Assembly: GCF_032191465.1 (NCBI RefSeq)
Contig: NZ_JAQOUE010000001.1
Span: 496,001-560,000, forward strand
Direction: 5' to 3'
From: Candidatus Nitronereus thalassa
GTDB lineage: Bacteria; Nitrospirota; Nitrospiria; Nitrospirales; UBA8639
Length of the DNA: 64,000 nt
The position numbers and the translations under genes were made by a program. Position 1 is the first letter of the stretch. Each line of letters opens with the position of its first letter. The notes under the pieces are model-generated. The model searched no databases, was not told the DNA's origin, and saw only the letters and a program-made list of their open reading frames with translations. Shown in pieces: positions 46,001 through 53,230 of the stretch.

Positions 46001-46112
46001 GATGGTGCTTCAGCGACTTATCCAAAAACCGGAATAATCGCATTCGCGGCACCACTTTTGGCAATCGTGGTACATTAAGTTTGGCTGTCCAAAATACATT
46101 GCGTTTTTTCAT
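43098..46112 (-). CDS. Giant STAND ATPase regulator with C-terminal SARP (winged helix + BTAD) domain, shortened
   Basis: I choose the ATG at 46112 (GAGGAAA upstream), which aligns with the paralog; the frame is open to 46142. Order: MalT-like NTPase with Walker A GPPGSGKTT (44-52), a DUF-like linker, TPR-type helices (about 380-820), then an OmpR-type winged helix (VRISTLGTFAIEV to WLWPESEGDHAYNALTTTIHRARKL, about 835-925) and a BTAD segment. SARP proteins activate biosynthetic clusters by binding direct repeats next to -10. Compared with the paralog it lacks about 85 C-terminal residues after GHALARL. It lies just upstream, in map terms, of the site D operon. Confidence 0.82.
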   Translation of the reverse strand: MKKRNVFWTAKLNVPRLPKVVPRMRLFRFLDKSLKHHPILWIHGPPGSGKTTLVTSYLKHKKLRPLWYQVDAGDVDVGTFFHYLTLAGQQLAPRMRRPLPQFTPEALHALASFAQPFFEQLYQRLKSPTIFVLDNYQEAATGRTFHQVVEGACMALPHGIHVLVISREAPPENFATWPQTRKIARLDQEALRLTLAETQAVVALIQRKGAVPLSKPGIHALHQQMEGWMAGVVLTLHAREQNQEIRQQKKAAGSPTQLVFNYLSNEVFRTLPSLMQAVLLKTSVVPQITPAMALELSGVERAPAMLEHLYRERYFMERQTHPSYHVVYQYHPMFHDFLRLLARERMSSQEWCFLNTKAGQLLEEAGQPESALEQYFLAAREEDQIRLICQEAPKLMEQGRNQTIDQWVERLPDEKKNSDPWLLYWKATCALGTNVQEAVSRFEIAFHAFRKTGHYEGMGLAWSGWVDAISMQYMNLAQLNALIALYDECFPVGYEFNDLLVCNRVTFAQFHAGLWVQPDYQKMVDLWKRCVKIFHKERVPNQMANQLFALNVYNLRQGTYKSNFDLIEYVENKIDQKVVTPYCLGIMALMRSFYFWQKGEGHKVLREVEEVDQIVKENGVVGGQLQQNRSTKVYGAILIKDYELAQVVLEENDRILTHAPSTIRGYHHFQVGWVAWLQGDTFRAKGEIEIALASAYELCGVFEIALNHLCASIVHQELRLLDQAAEHLAKGMPHAQYMQSPLLLFMGHLVAAAIAYTRKDEAGGREALAQAMEWGRVYTFVEFPYFHPRWMARLCVYALEAGIEVEYVRYLIQRRDLVPETPPVHLEDWPWPVRISTLGTFAIEVRGQRVSFPRKMQKRTLAFLKALVCATQREVALETVLDWLWPESEGDHAYNALTTTIHRARKLIGDEQAIVIQDGKIGFNAQRVWVDSWAMKEQLVRADEAAARGETATAEQWLTRAVQQYRGSFLPEDEAEPWTTAMREKLRRQYGHALARLRVRNDVP
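43141..43955 (-). repeat. About 815-bp near-identical repeat between the two regulators, copy 1
   Basis: It is identical or nearly so to 46499-47313 (offset 3358) and encodes the winged-helix/BTAD region and adjoining TPRs. Flanking coding sequence is clearly diverged. A second smaller block (about 44122-44197) is also shared. Confidence 0.85.
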
Positions 46113-46221
46113 GTCAGCGGTTTTCCTCACTATGACAAGCAACCATCAATAAACCATGGCAGCTCATCACGCCGGCACTCAAAAAAAATGGGAACTCGAT
46201 CCTCCAAATTGAAGATGTGCG

Positions 46222-49200
46222 TTACTGGGTTTGGCTGGATCCCTTGACCCAGCGATCTCTAAGAGTTGTCGTATCAAGTGAGGGACTACGGTGATCGGTA
46301 TGCGCCAAAGTTTGACCACATTGTTCGTAGACGCGCTGCACCTCATCACTTCGCCCGAGCTCGCCTAGCATCCGCATCAGGTCCTGATACCAGCGCTCTT
46401 CTCCGGGCTCCTGCTCGATGGCCCGCTCTAACAGCCGCACCGCCTCCTCCGGCTTTCCATCACGCGCCCATTCTTGCGTCAGCTTGGCCAACGCCTGTCC
46501 ATACTGCCGCCGCAGCTTCTCCCGCATGGCGGTCGTCCACGGTTCCGCCTCATCCTCTGGTAAAAAACTCCCTCTATACTGCTGCACGGCGCGGGTTAGC
46601 CATTGCTCTGCCGTCGCCGTCTCGCCACGCGCCGCCGCCTCGTCTGCTCGGACCAGTTGCTCTTTCATTGCCCAGCTATCCACCCAGACCCGCTGGGCAT
46701 TGAACCCGATCTTGCCGTCCTGGATCACGATGGCTTGCTCATCACCTATCAACTTTCGCGCCCGATGAATCGTCGTCGTTAACGCATTGTAGGCATGATC
46801 CCCTTCCGACTCCGGCCATAGCCAATCCAGCACCGTCTCCAACGCCACCTCGCGCTGCGTCGCACACACGAGGGCCTTCAGAAAGGCCAACGTGCGTTTT
46901 TGCATCTTTCGGGGGAAGCTGACCCGTTGGCCCCGCACCTCGATGGCGAAGGTGCCCAAGGTGCTGATGCGCACCGGCCACGGCCAGTCCTCCAGGTGCA
47001 CTGGCGGCGTCTCCGGCACCAGATCGCGTCGTTGGATCAGGTAGCGGACATATTCCACTTCGATCCCCGCTTCTAGTGCATACACGCACAACCGCGCCAT
47101 CCACCGGGGATGAAAGTAAGGAAACTCCACAAACGTGTACACCCGGCCCCACTCCATGGCTTGCGCCAAAGCTTCGCGGCCTCCAGCTTCATCCTTCCGC
47201 GTATACGCAATCGCCGCCGCCACCAGATGCCCCATAAACAGTAACAGTGGGCTCTGCATGTATTGGGCATGCGGCATCCCTTTGGCCAGATGCTCTGCAG
47301 CTTGGTCCAACAGTTGTAAATCGTCATACACCATGGCCGCGCACAGGTGGTTCAATCCAATAGGAAATACCCCTCCCAATTCGTAGGCAGAGGCCAGCGC
47401 CAGTTCGACTTCTTCCTTCGCGCGGAACGTATCCCCCTGAAGCCAGGCAACCCAGCCGACTTGATGATGGTGATATCCGCGTATCGTACTTGGAGCGTGT
47501 GTGAGAATCCGATCGTTTTCCTCCAACACCACTTGGGCTAACTCATAATCCTTCATAAGAATTGCCGCATGCACTTTGATGGATCGGTTCTGCTGCAATT
47601 GGCCGCCCACAATTCCCGCCTCTCTGATAATCTGGTCTACTGTTTCGGCTTCATGGAACATCTGTTTCGTATCCGCTTCAAACCAAAAATATTGAGCCTT
47701 CATCAGCGCAATCATGCCCCGGCAATAGGGCGTCATCGCTCGTGAATCCACTTCTTGATGGACGTGTTCGACCAAGTCAAGAATCAATCGGTGAGTCCCT
47801 TTCCACATATAATACACACCTAAGATAAATAGCTGATTGGCCAGATTATTGGGATTCCGCTCAAGATGGAAGACGCTCAGACATTGTGTTACCAATTTCT
47901 TTAATTCGTGATGGTCCGGTTGTTGCCATAACCGGGCATGAAGGCGGGCAAACGTGACGCGATTTCTCACGGTTTCATCTTGAAAGACGTGAGCCGCCGG
48001 AATCACTTCATCGTATAAACCTACAAGGCTATCGAGACGCTTCAGGTCCATCCATTGCATGGCAATGGAGTCCACCCACCCTGACCAGGCCATCGCCATG
48101 CCATTGTAGTCGCCAGTTTTACGGAACTCCTGAAACGCGGTTTCGTACCGAGACACGGCATCCCTCATATTGACGCCGAAGGCACTTTGCGCCCACCAGA
48201 ATTGGACCCAGGGATTGCTATGCTTTTGGTCTTCTGGCAGACGCGCAATCCAGCGATCCAAAGTCTGAATCCGTCCCTGTTCCATGAGTTTCGGGGCTTC
48301 CTGGCATATGAGACGAATTTCAGCTTCATGACATTCGCCTATTTGAAATCGGTCGATGGCCATGACCGTTTCACCTGCCGATTCCAACAGTTCACCCGCG
48401 CGTTGGTGCAGTTTTCGCCATTCGCCCGTTGACAATCGTTGGCGCCCCACTTTGCGTAAAAACTCACGAAACATCGGATGATATTGATACACGTACTCTC
48501 CAGACTCCCCGCGTCGTTCAATGAAGTAACGATTACGGCACAAATGATCCAAATCCGCAATCGCGGTTTGGGACTGGGCGAACGTTTGGGCTACAGGCAC
48601 AGAAAACGTTTCAAAAATCGCGGTTCTCAATAATAGCGTCTGAAGGTGTGGTGCAAAGTTGCGAAAGATTTCGTTGGCAAACAATTCAAAGACCAGCTGA
48701 GGTGACGACTCTTGAGTCATGTCTGGCTGACTTACGCTCGCATTCCGCATCCGTGTTTGGAGCGTGAGGATCACTCCAGCCACCCAGCCCCCTACCCGCT
48801 GATACAATTCCTGAATGTCACGTGTCGATAATGGCGCAAACCCTTTCTTTTTGAAGAGGGCCACGATCTCTTTGGTCTCTCCGAGCGTCAACCGTAACGC
48901 TTCTTCATCCATTTGGGTCAGTTCCTGCATTAACTGCAACCGCGCAAAGGTATTGGGAGGTTCTTGTCGACTGATGATAATCACACTCATACCAGGAGGA
49001 ACTTCTCTGAAGGCAATTTCCATGAGTTGATGAAACGGCAGATGAGAACCCGCCTCCTGGTAATTATCCAACACCATGACCGCGGGCGATTTCAGACTTT
49101 GAAAGAGCTGTTCGAAAAAGGTGCGGGCAAATACTAATAACCCAGGAAGGAATTCGGGCGTAAATTTGGGCAAAGGACGCCGGGAACGCGGCGCCAGCTT

Positions 49201-49464
49201 TTGATACGCCAACGTGAGGTAATGAAACAAGGTCCCGACATCGGTATCTCCGGCATCGACTTGATACCACAGGGCACGTATTTTTTTATGCTTGAGATAA
49301 CTGGCAACGAGCGTGGTTTTCCCTACCCCGGGAGGGCCATTAATCCACACAACGGTATGGTTCTTCAGCGCCTGATCCAGCCATCGATACAGACGCGTCC
49401 TCTGCACGATCTTTGGCAGTCGGGGAACCGTCAGCTTTATTATACGGGATTGCCGGCCTCTCAT
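46222..49464 (-). CDS. Giant STAND ATPase regulator with C-terminal SARP (winged helix + BTAD) domain, full length
   Basis: The 1080-residue form starts at ATG 49464 (GAAGGG upstream), aligning with the paralog; the frame is open to 49515. It has a MalT-like NTPase with Walker A GPPGVGKTT (43-51), sensor-type LKSPAVMVLDNYQEA, helical repeats, the OmpR-type winged helix identical to the neighbour's, BTAD and an extra TPR tail (EEAVRLLERAIEQEPGEERWYQDLMRML). Its domain order is the reverse of actinobacterial AfsR, where the SARP is N-terminal. I infer it is the ATP- and ligand-controlled activator of the five boxes. Confidence 0.85.
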   Translation of the reverse strand: MRGRQSRIIKLTVPRLPKIVQRTRLYRWLDQALKNHTVVWINGPPGVGKTTLVASYLKHKKIRALWYQVDAGDTDVGTLFHYLTLAYQKLAPRSRRPLPKFTPEFLPGLLVFARTFFEQLFQSLKSPAVMVLDNYQEAGSHLPFHQLMEIAFREVPPGMSVIIISRQEPPNTFARLQLMQELTQMDEEALRLTLGETKEIVALFKKKGFAPLSTRDIQELYQRVGGWVAGVILTLQTRMRNASVSQPDMTQESSPQLVFELFANEIFRNFAPHLQTLLLRTAIFETFSVPVAQTFAQSQTAIADLDHLCRNRYFIERRGESGEYVYQYHPMFREFLRKVGRQRLSTGEWRKLHQRAGELLESAGETVMAIDRFQIGECHEAEIRLICQEAPKLMEQGRIQTLDRWIARLPEDQKHSNPWVQFWWAQSAFGVNMRDAVSRYETAFQEFRKTGDYNGMAMAWSGWVDSIAMQWMDLKRLDSLVGLYDEVIPAAHVFQDETVRNRVTFARLHARLWQQPDHHELKKLVTQCLSVFHLERNPNNLANQLFILGVYYMWKGTHRLILDLVEHVHQEVDSRAMTPYCRGMIALMKAQYFWFEADTKQMFHEAETVDQIIREAGIVGGQLQQNRSIKVHAAILMKDYELAQVVLEENDRILTHAPSTIRGYHHHQVGWVAWLQGDTFRAKEEVELALASAYELGGVFPIGLNHLCAAMVYDDLQLLDQAAEHLAKGMPHAQYMQSPLLLFMGHLVAAAIAYTRKDEAGGREALAQAMEWGRVYTFVEFPYFHPRWMARLCVYALEAGIEVEYVRYLIQRRDLVPETPPVHLEDWPWPVRISTLGTFAIEVRGQRVSFPRKMQKRTLAFLKALVCATQREVALETVLDWLWPESEGDHAYNALTTTIHRARKLIGDEQAIVIQDGKIGFNAQRVWVDSWAMKEQLVRADEAAARGETATAEQWLTRAVQQYRGSFLPEDEAEPWTTAMREKLRRQYGQALAKLTQEWARDGKPEEAVRLLERAIEQEPGEERWYQDLMRMLGELGRSDEVQRVYEQCGQTLAHTDHRSPSLDTTTLRDRWVKGSSQTQ
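46499..47313 (-). repeat. About 815-bp near-identical repeat between the two regulators, copy 2
   Basis: This is the counterpart of 43141-43955. Confidence 0.85.
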
Positions 49465-49894
49465 AATCCCTTCAGTGTTAGAAAGCCACTCGTGATGAGG
49501 AATTTTTAATCTCACATTGCATCGTCTTACTTCACATTGAAACTCTCCTTCATTGCTTTACTCATTTGAAACAAATGGAACAAAAATTTGTCCTAGCGTG
49601 AACCGTGTGGGTCACTTGGTCAAGAATTTTATTATATCCGCTCTCCGTGTTGTCAATAGGATCGAGAAGTGTTTCTCATGGTTTTGCATGTCTTCTCTGC
49701 TCATTGGGAATAGCTTGCCATGTAATTTTGAATGCCATGTCAGCAAGAACAGCAGGCATCTCTTTCCGTCAGTCCTGTCAACAGACACGATTGTGGTCTG
49801 CATCACTCAAGCTGAAACCACTTCCGTATCATTAGCTTCATAGGTTCCAAACTCCTTGACCTCTTGGGTATAGCCTCAGAATTTTTTTACGGTT
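49465..49894. other. Intergenic region between divergent regulator and FadL-like gene
   Basis: No convincing gene is visible; short frames here lack ribosome sites. The right end is occupied by promoter site E. Confidence 0.4.
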
Positions 49895-49932
49895 CATCGG
49901 TAATCAATCGGTAACCTGCCCGGTAGTAGGGT
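49895..49932 (+). promoter_or_regulatory. Site E: SARP-like box and -10
   Basis: On the plus strand CATCGGTAA (49895-49903) and AATCGGTAA (49906-49914) are separated by TC. After 12 bp comes TAGGGT (49927-49932). It is the only box on the plus strand and faces the FadL-like gene. Confidence 0.65.
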
Positions 49933-50079
49933 TCGTCATCAAGCATCGATTTTTTCCAATCATGAAAGGGCATTGACATGGGGAGGGTATTTTCAATATT
50001 TTCATCGGCTACGGGAATTCATTCGTTGTATCTCCCATTCCAGGGAAGGAAACACTATCGTAAGGGAGACCTATTGATT

Positions 50080-51501
50080 ATGGGTCGCCATTCTTTCTTT
50101 ACCCTTGGCCTCAGGCTCGCCTCTCTTTTTCACTCCAGAGCCACTTCACTCTTGTTGTTTTTTCTGTCAGTGTTGTCCTTTCACCCATTGGCGTGGGCCG
50201 ATGGCTTTCGGAATCCATTTCATGATGCCGCGGCTATTGGGCAGGGCAATGCCTTTCGCGCGCAGGCCGATAATCCTTCCGCATTGTTTTATAACCAAGC
50301 CGGCATGACGCAACTGCCGGGCATCCAACATTCCGTGGGCTTTCAGTTGGTGAGCCCCAACACCACCTTCACGGCACCCAGTGGCACGACGGTGGACAAC
50401 AAAATCGAGGGCGGACTCGTGGGATTTCCCCCGCCCGGTCAAGTGTTTTTCACTGCCCACCTTGGAGAATGGTTTCCTCGATACTTTGATCGCGTCTGGG
50501 CGGGACTTGGCATGTTGAACTTGTTTGGGTTTGCCAACCAGTATCCGAACAACAGTCCCTTTGCCAACGTGATCACCCGTGGTCAATTACCTTTAATCAG
50601 CATCACCCCAAGTGTGGCGGTGCGTTTGTCCGATTGGCTGGCAGTGGGCCTCGGTGCAAAAATTTTTACTTTCTGGTCGTTGTTAGGCGAGGGACACAAC
50701 GAAGCCCAATCCATTGCTCTCGGCAATATTTCTGGTACGACTGCCGGCGATAAATTGGAACTCAATGGCAAAGGCACCACGGCAGGATTCGATGTGAGCT
50801 TTTTGCTCACGCCGCTGCGGAATGATATGGGTCAGCCGCTGATGAATGTCGCGTTCATCTGGCGTAGCCAAGCCGTCCTTCCATTGAATGGGGCCCTACT
50901 CGATAATGGACGGAAGGTCGCCGATGTCAAAACGGCTTTGCGATTTCCAGAGGGCTATGAATGGGGATTGGCCTTCTGGCCCCTTCGAACCTCTGCCCAT
51001 GAACTGAAGTTGGAGGTGGATGTTACCTGGACGCGTTGGTCGTCGATTCGGGATTTTCACATCTTTCTTTCCAATGGCGGGGTCATTCTCCAACCTCAAT
51101 TCTGGGATGATGCTGTGACGGTAGATACGGGATTTGAATATAAATGGTTACATCCTCCGTCATCCCCGGATTGGGAGTATACCTTCCGTATGGGATACAA
51201 CCATTCCGAAGCGGCTATCGTCGACCAAAACTTCAATCCCTTAGCCCCTGACTCAAATGTTCATGGCCTGACGATTGGCTTCGGCGCTCTTTGTGAAGAC
51301 CGAGGGCTATTTTTGGGCATTTTTCAATGCGGAAAATCCGGTGAAGGCCTACTTGTTCGTCAGGCTTTGGGCATCGATCTATTTTATATGGTGTTGCTTT
51401 GGGAACCTCGAACGGTGACCGGACATCCTTTTCCTGGCGTGAACGGCACCTACAAGACTCGAACACATGTGGGCGGTCTTACTTTTCGCATTAATTTTTG
51501 A
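50080..51501 (+). CDS. FadL/TodX-family outer-membrane transport protein
   Basis: I choose the ATG at 50080 (AAGGGAG upstream, signal peptide following); the frame is open from 49978. The 473-residue product has the FadL N-terminal plug signature GFRNPFHDAAAIGQGNAFRAQADNPSALFYNQAGMTQLPG and long barrel strands ending in the aromatic GGLTFRINF. Family members move fatty acids and other hydrophobic molecules across the outer membrane. Control by site E links it to the acyl biosynthetic operon, so it may import a precursor or take part in handling the product. Confidence 0.85.
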   Translation: MGRHSFFTLGLRLASLFHSRATSLLLFFLSVLSFHPLAWADGFRNPFHDAAAIGQGNAFRAQADNPSALFYNQAGMTQLPGIQHSVGFQLVSPNTTFTAPSGTTVDNKIEGGLVGFPPPGQVFFTAHLGEWFPRYFDRVWAGLGMLNLFGFANQYPNNSPFANVITRGQLPLISITPSVAVRLSDWLAVGLGAKIFTFWSLLGEGHNEAQSIALGNISGTTAGDKLELNGKGTTAGFDVSFLLTPLRNDMGQPLMNVAFIWRSQAVLPLNGALLDNGRKVADVKTALRFPEGYEWGLAFWPLRTSAHELKLEVDVTWTRWSSIRDFHIFLSNGGVILQPQFWDDAVTVDTGFEYKWLHPPSSPDWEYTFRMGYNHSEAAIVDQNFNPLAPDSNVHGLTIGFGALCEDRGLFLGIFQCGKSGEGLLVRQALGIDLFYMVLLWEPRTVTGHPFPGVNGTYKTRTHVGGLTFRINF

Positions 51502-52035
51502 CATCGATTTATCTGATTCCACCTCTTGACCTGGCTAAATGGACAATTGACCTCTGACAACCATCACCAGAATCATAAATAAATGCCCGATCGCCTATCA
51601 GAATTTTCCTCGCTCGTACTACCACGATGTTACTGGTGAGATGAGCACCTTTCAGCTATTCCTTTCTATTAATCGAAAATGCTAGCTGAACTCTATTGTG
51701 TTAATTTCAAAGAAAGGAAGTGCAGGCTGCTCATGAACGTCGGGCGGGAATGCCTCAGAAGAAAAATAAATATAAAGTATATATAAAAAAATATTTATCT
51801 ACGGCAATCTTCTTTTTATTAATAATTTTTTATTATTTTGCTTTAGTCACTTCTTCTGACGTTATCCTTACTCACTTTTCTTACTGGTCAAAATTTTAAA
51901 ATGCCCTCATCGCATTCAGTCTAACTTTTACTAGTCTTTCTACGGTAATCCTAGTGAGTCTTCAACGCCCCCTTCAATCATCGTTTGCCTTCTGCAAGCA
52001 AGAGTGAGGTCATTCCTTTCCTTTAGAATTTCCGT
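51502..52035. other. AT-rich intergenic region
   Basis: No gene is visible. The middle (about 51765-51850) is very AT-rich. Confidence 0.4.
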
Positions 52036-52752
52036 TCAAGAGATATTCACTTTCGCGGGACATTCTGTTGGGTCCTCATATACCCAATTTTTTATTGCCT
52101 GATAGTAGACATTCACCCATTCCTGTTGATGCGGTTCAAGAGGGTTTACTGAGGTGACCTCGCGCTTTACTATGGTCGACCACTCTGTCGAAATGGTTTT
52201 GGACGATCTCGAAGGCTTCTCCCATCCTACAAGTTGCAAAAATTTGACAATAACCTTCCACGGTGGATGTCGATGCTCTAGTTCTCGAAAATAGCCAGTG
52301 AGAAAAAATATGACCTGTCGTTTTCCCCGTTGACGTTTGGGTCGGGGTGGATACCCCCAAATCACCATAGTCCCCACCTGGACCCACGGAACTATATTCA
52401 GATGGCGTTCGCACATTTCCAGTTGCTTAATTGTTTTTTCTACCTCATACACAGACGTTGGATGGACCCTACTTCTAGCAGGATAGAGACTTCGTCGAGC
52501 TTGCCGTAATAGTTTGCCTACCTCTTGGCTCTTATTGTCACGCGGAACCTTATTCCATTCCTCATCCGCCCATACAACAAAAATCAATAAAAAAATCAAA
52601 ACGTCCGCATCAGGTTTGACTACCCCTAAGGATGAAAACTCTCGGACTAACGCTTGAGCCTCCTTCGTCTTAAAGAACTGGGCAAGACGGGCACTCACTC
52701 CACAACGCTGGCCCCACTGTTTTATCGATCGATCAAAGTTTTCCATCATCAT
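52036..52752 (-). CDS. Hypothetical cytoplasmic protein
   Basis: The 238-residue protein has mixed helical character with basic patches (PPRPKRQRGKRQVIFF) and no signal peptide. Several Trp residues occur (VVWADEEWNKVP, WVQVGTMVIWGYPP). I do not recognise a family. It lies near the recombinase end of the island and may be an island-borne accessory gene. Confidence 0.5.
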   Translation of the reverse strand: MMMENFDRSIKQWGQRCGVSARLAQFFKTKEAQALVREFSSLGVVKPDADVLIFLLIFVVWADEEWNKVPRDNKSQEVGKLLRQARRSLYPARSRVHPTSVYEVEKTIKQLEMCERHLNIVPWVQVGTMVIWGYPPRPKRQRGKRQVIFFLTGYFRELEHRHPPWKVIVKFLQLVGWEKPSRSSKTISTEWSTIVKREVTSVNPLEPHQQEWVNVYYQAIKNWVYEDPTECPAKVNIS

Positions 52753-53002
52753 GATGATTTTTCCCGAGTTGGATGGAAATCCTTTTCCCGCCTTCCGCCA
52801 CTTTGAAGTATCCTTGAAGAATCAACATCGCGATGACGTTTCGAGAAGCAGTTTAACAAAACAACGCAATCTGAAAAAGACCAGAAGGATAAATTAGGGG
52901 CATGATACATCTTTGGTTCACGTTAATAAGAAAATGGTTTGACAACAGCTGGGGCACCATAATTAGACCGCTTTGACGTTTACCAAACAATAGGCAAGTT
53001 TT

Positions 53003-53230
53003 ATGACTCGACACTATAAATCGCCCCCCACTCCACCCCTCCACTTAACCAATGATTTGATTGATCTCTTAGCTGAAATTTTAGTGCAGGATTATCAACA
53101 CCATAGAAGAAATACGGTTGATTCCCCTCCCCTAACCAACCGTAAATTTCCGTTGACAAAAGCGGCTGAAGCTGAATATTTCAAGCAAGCACGTGTGATC
53201 AATCTACCAAACTTATCTGGAGGACAATGA
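53003..53230 (+). CDS. Small protein translationally coupled to the recombinase
   Basis: The 75-residue frame ends in the recombinase start (ATGA overlap at 53227-53230) and shares its strand. The sequence (LTNDLIDLLAEILVQDYQ, then LTKAAEAEYFKQARVINL) is helical. Similar small genes often precede large serine recombinases in mobile elements. No function can be assigned. Confidence 0.5.
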   Translation: MTRHYKSPPTPPLHLTNDLIDLLAEILVQDYQHHRRNTVDSPPLTNRKFPLTKAAEAEYFKQARVINLPNLSGGQ

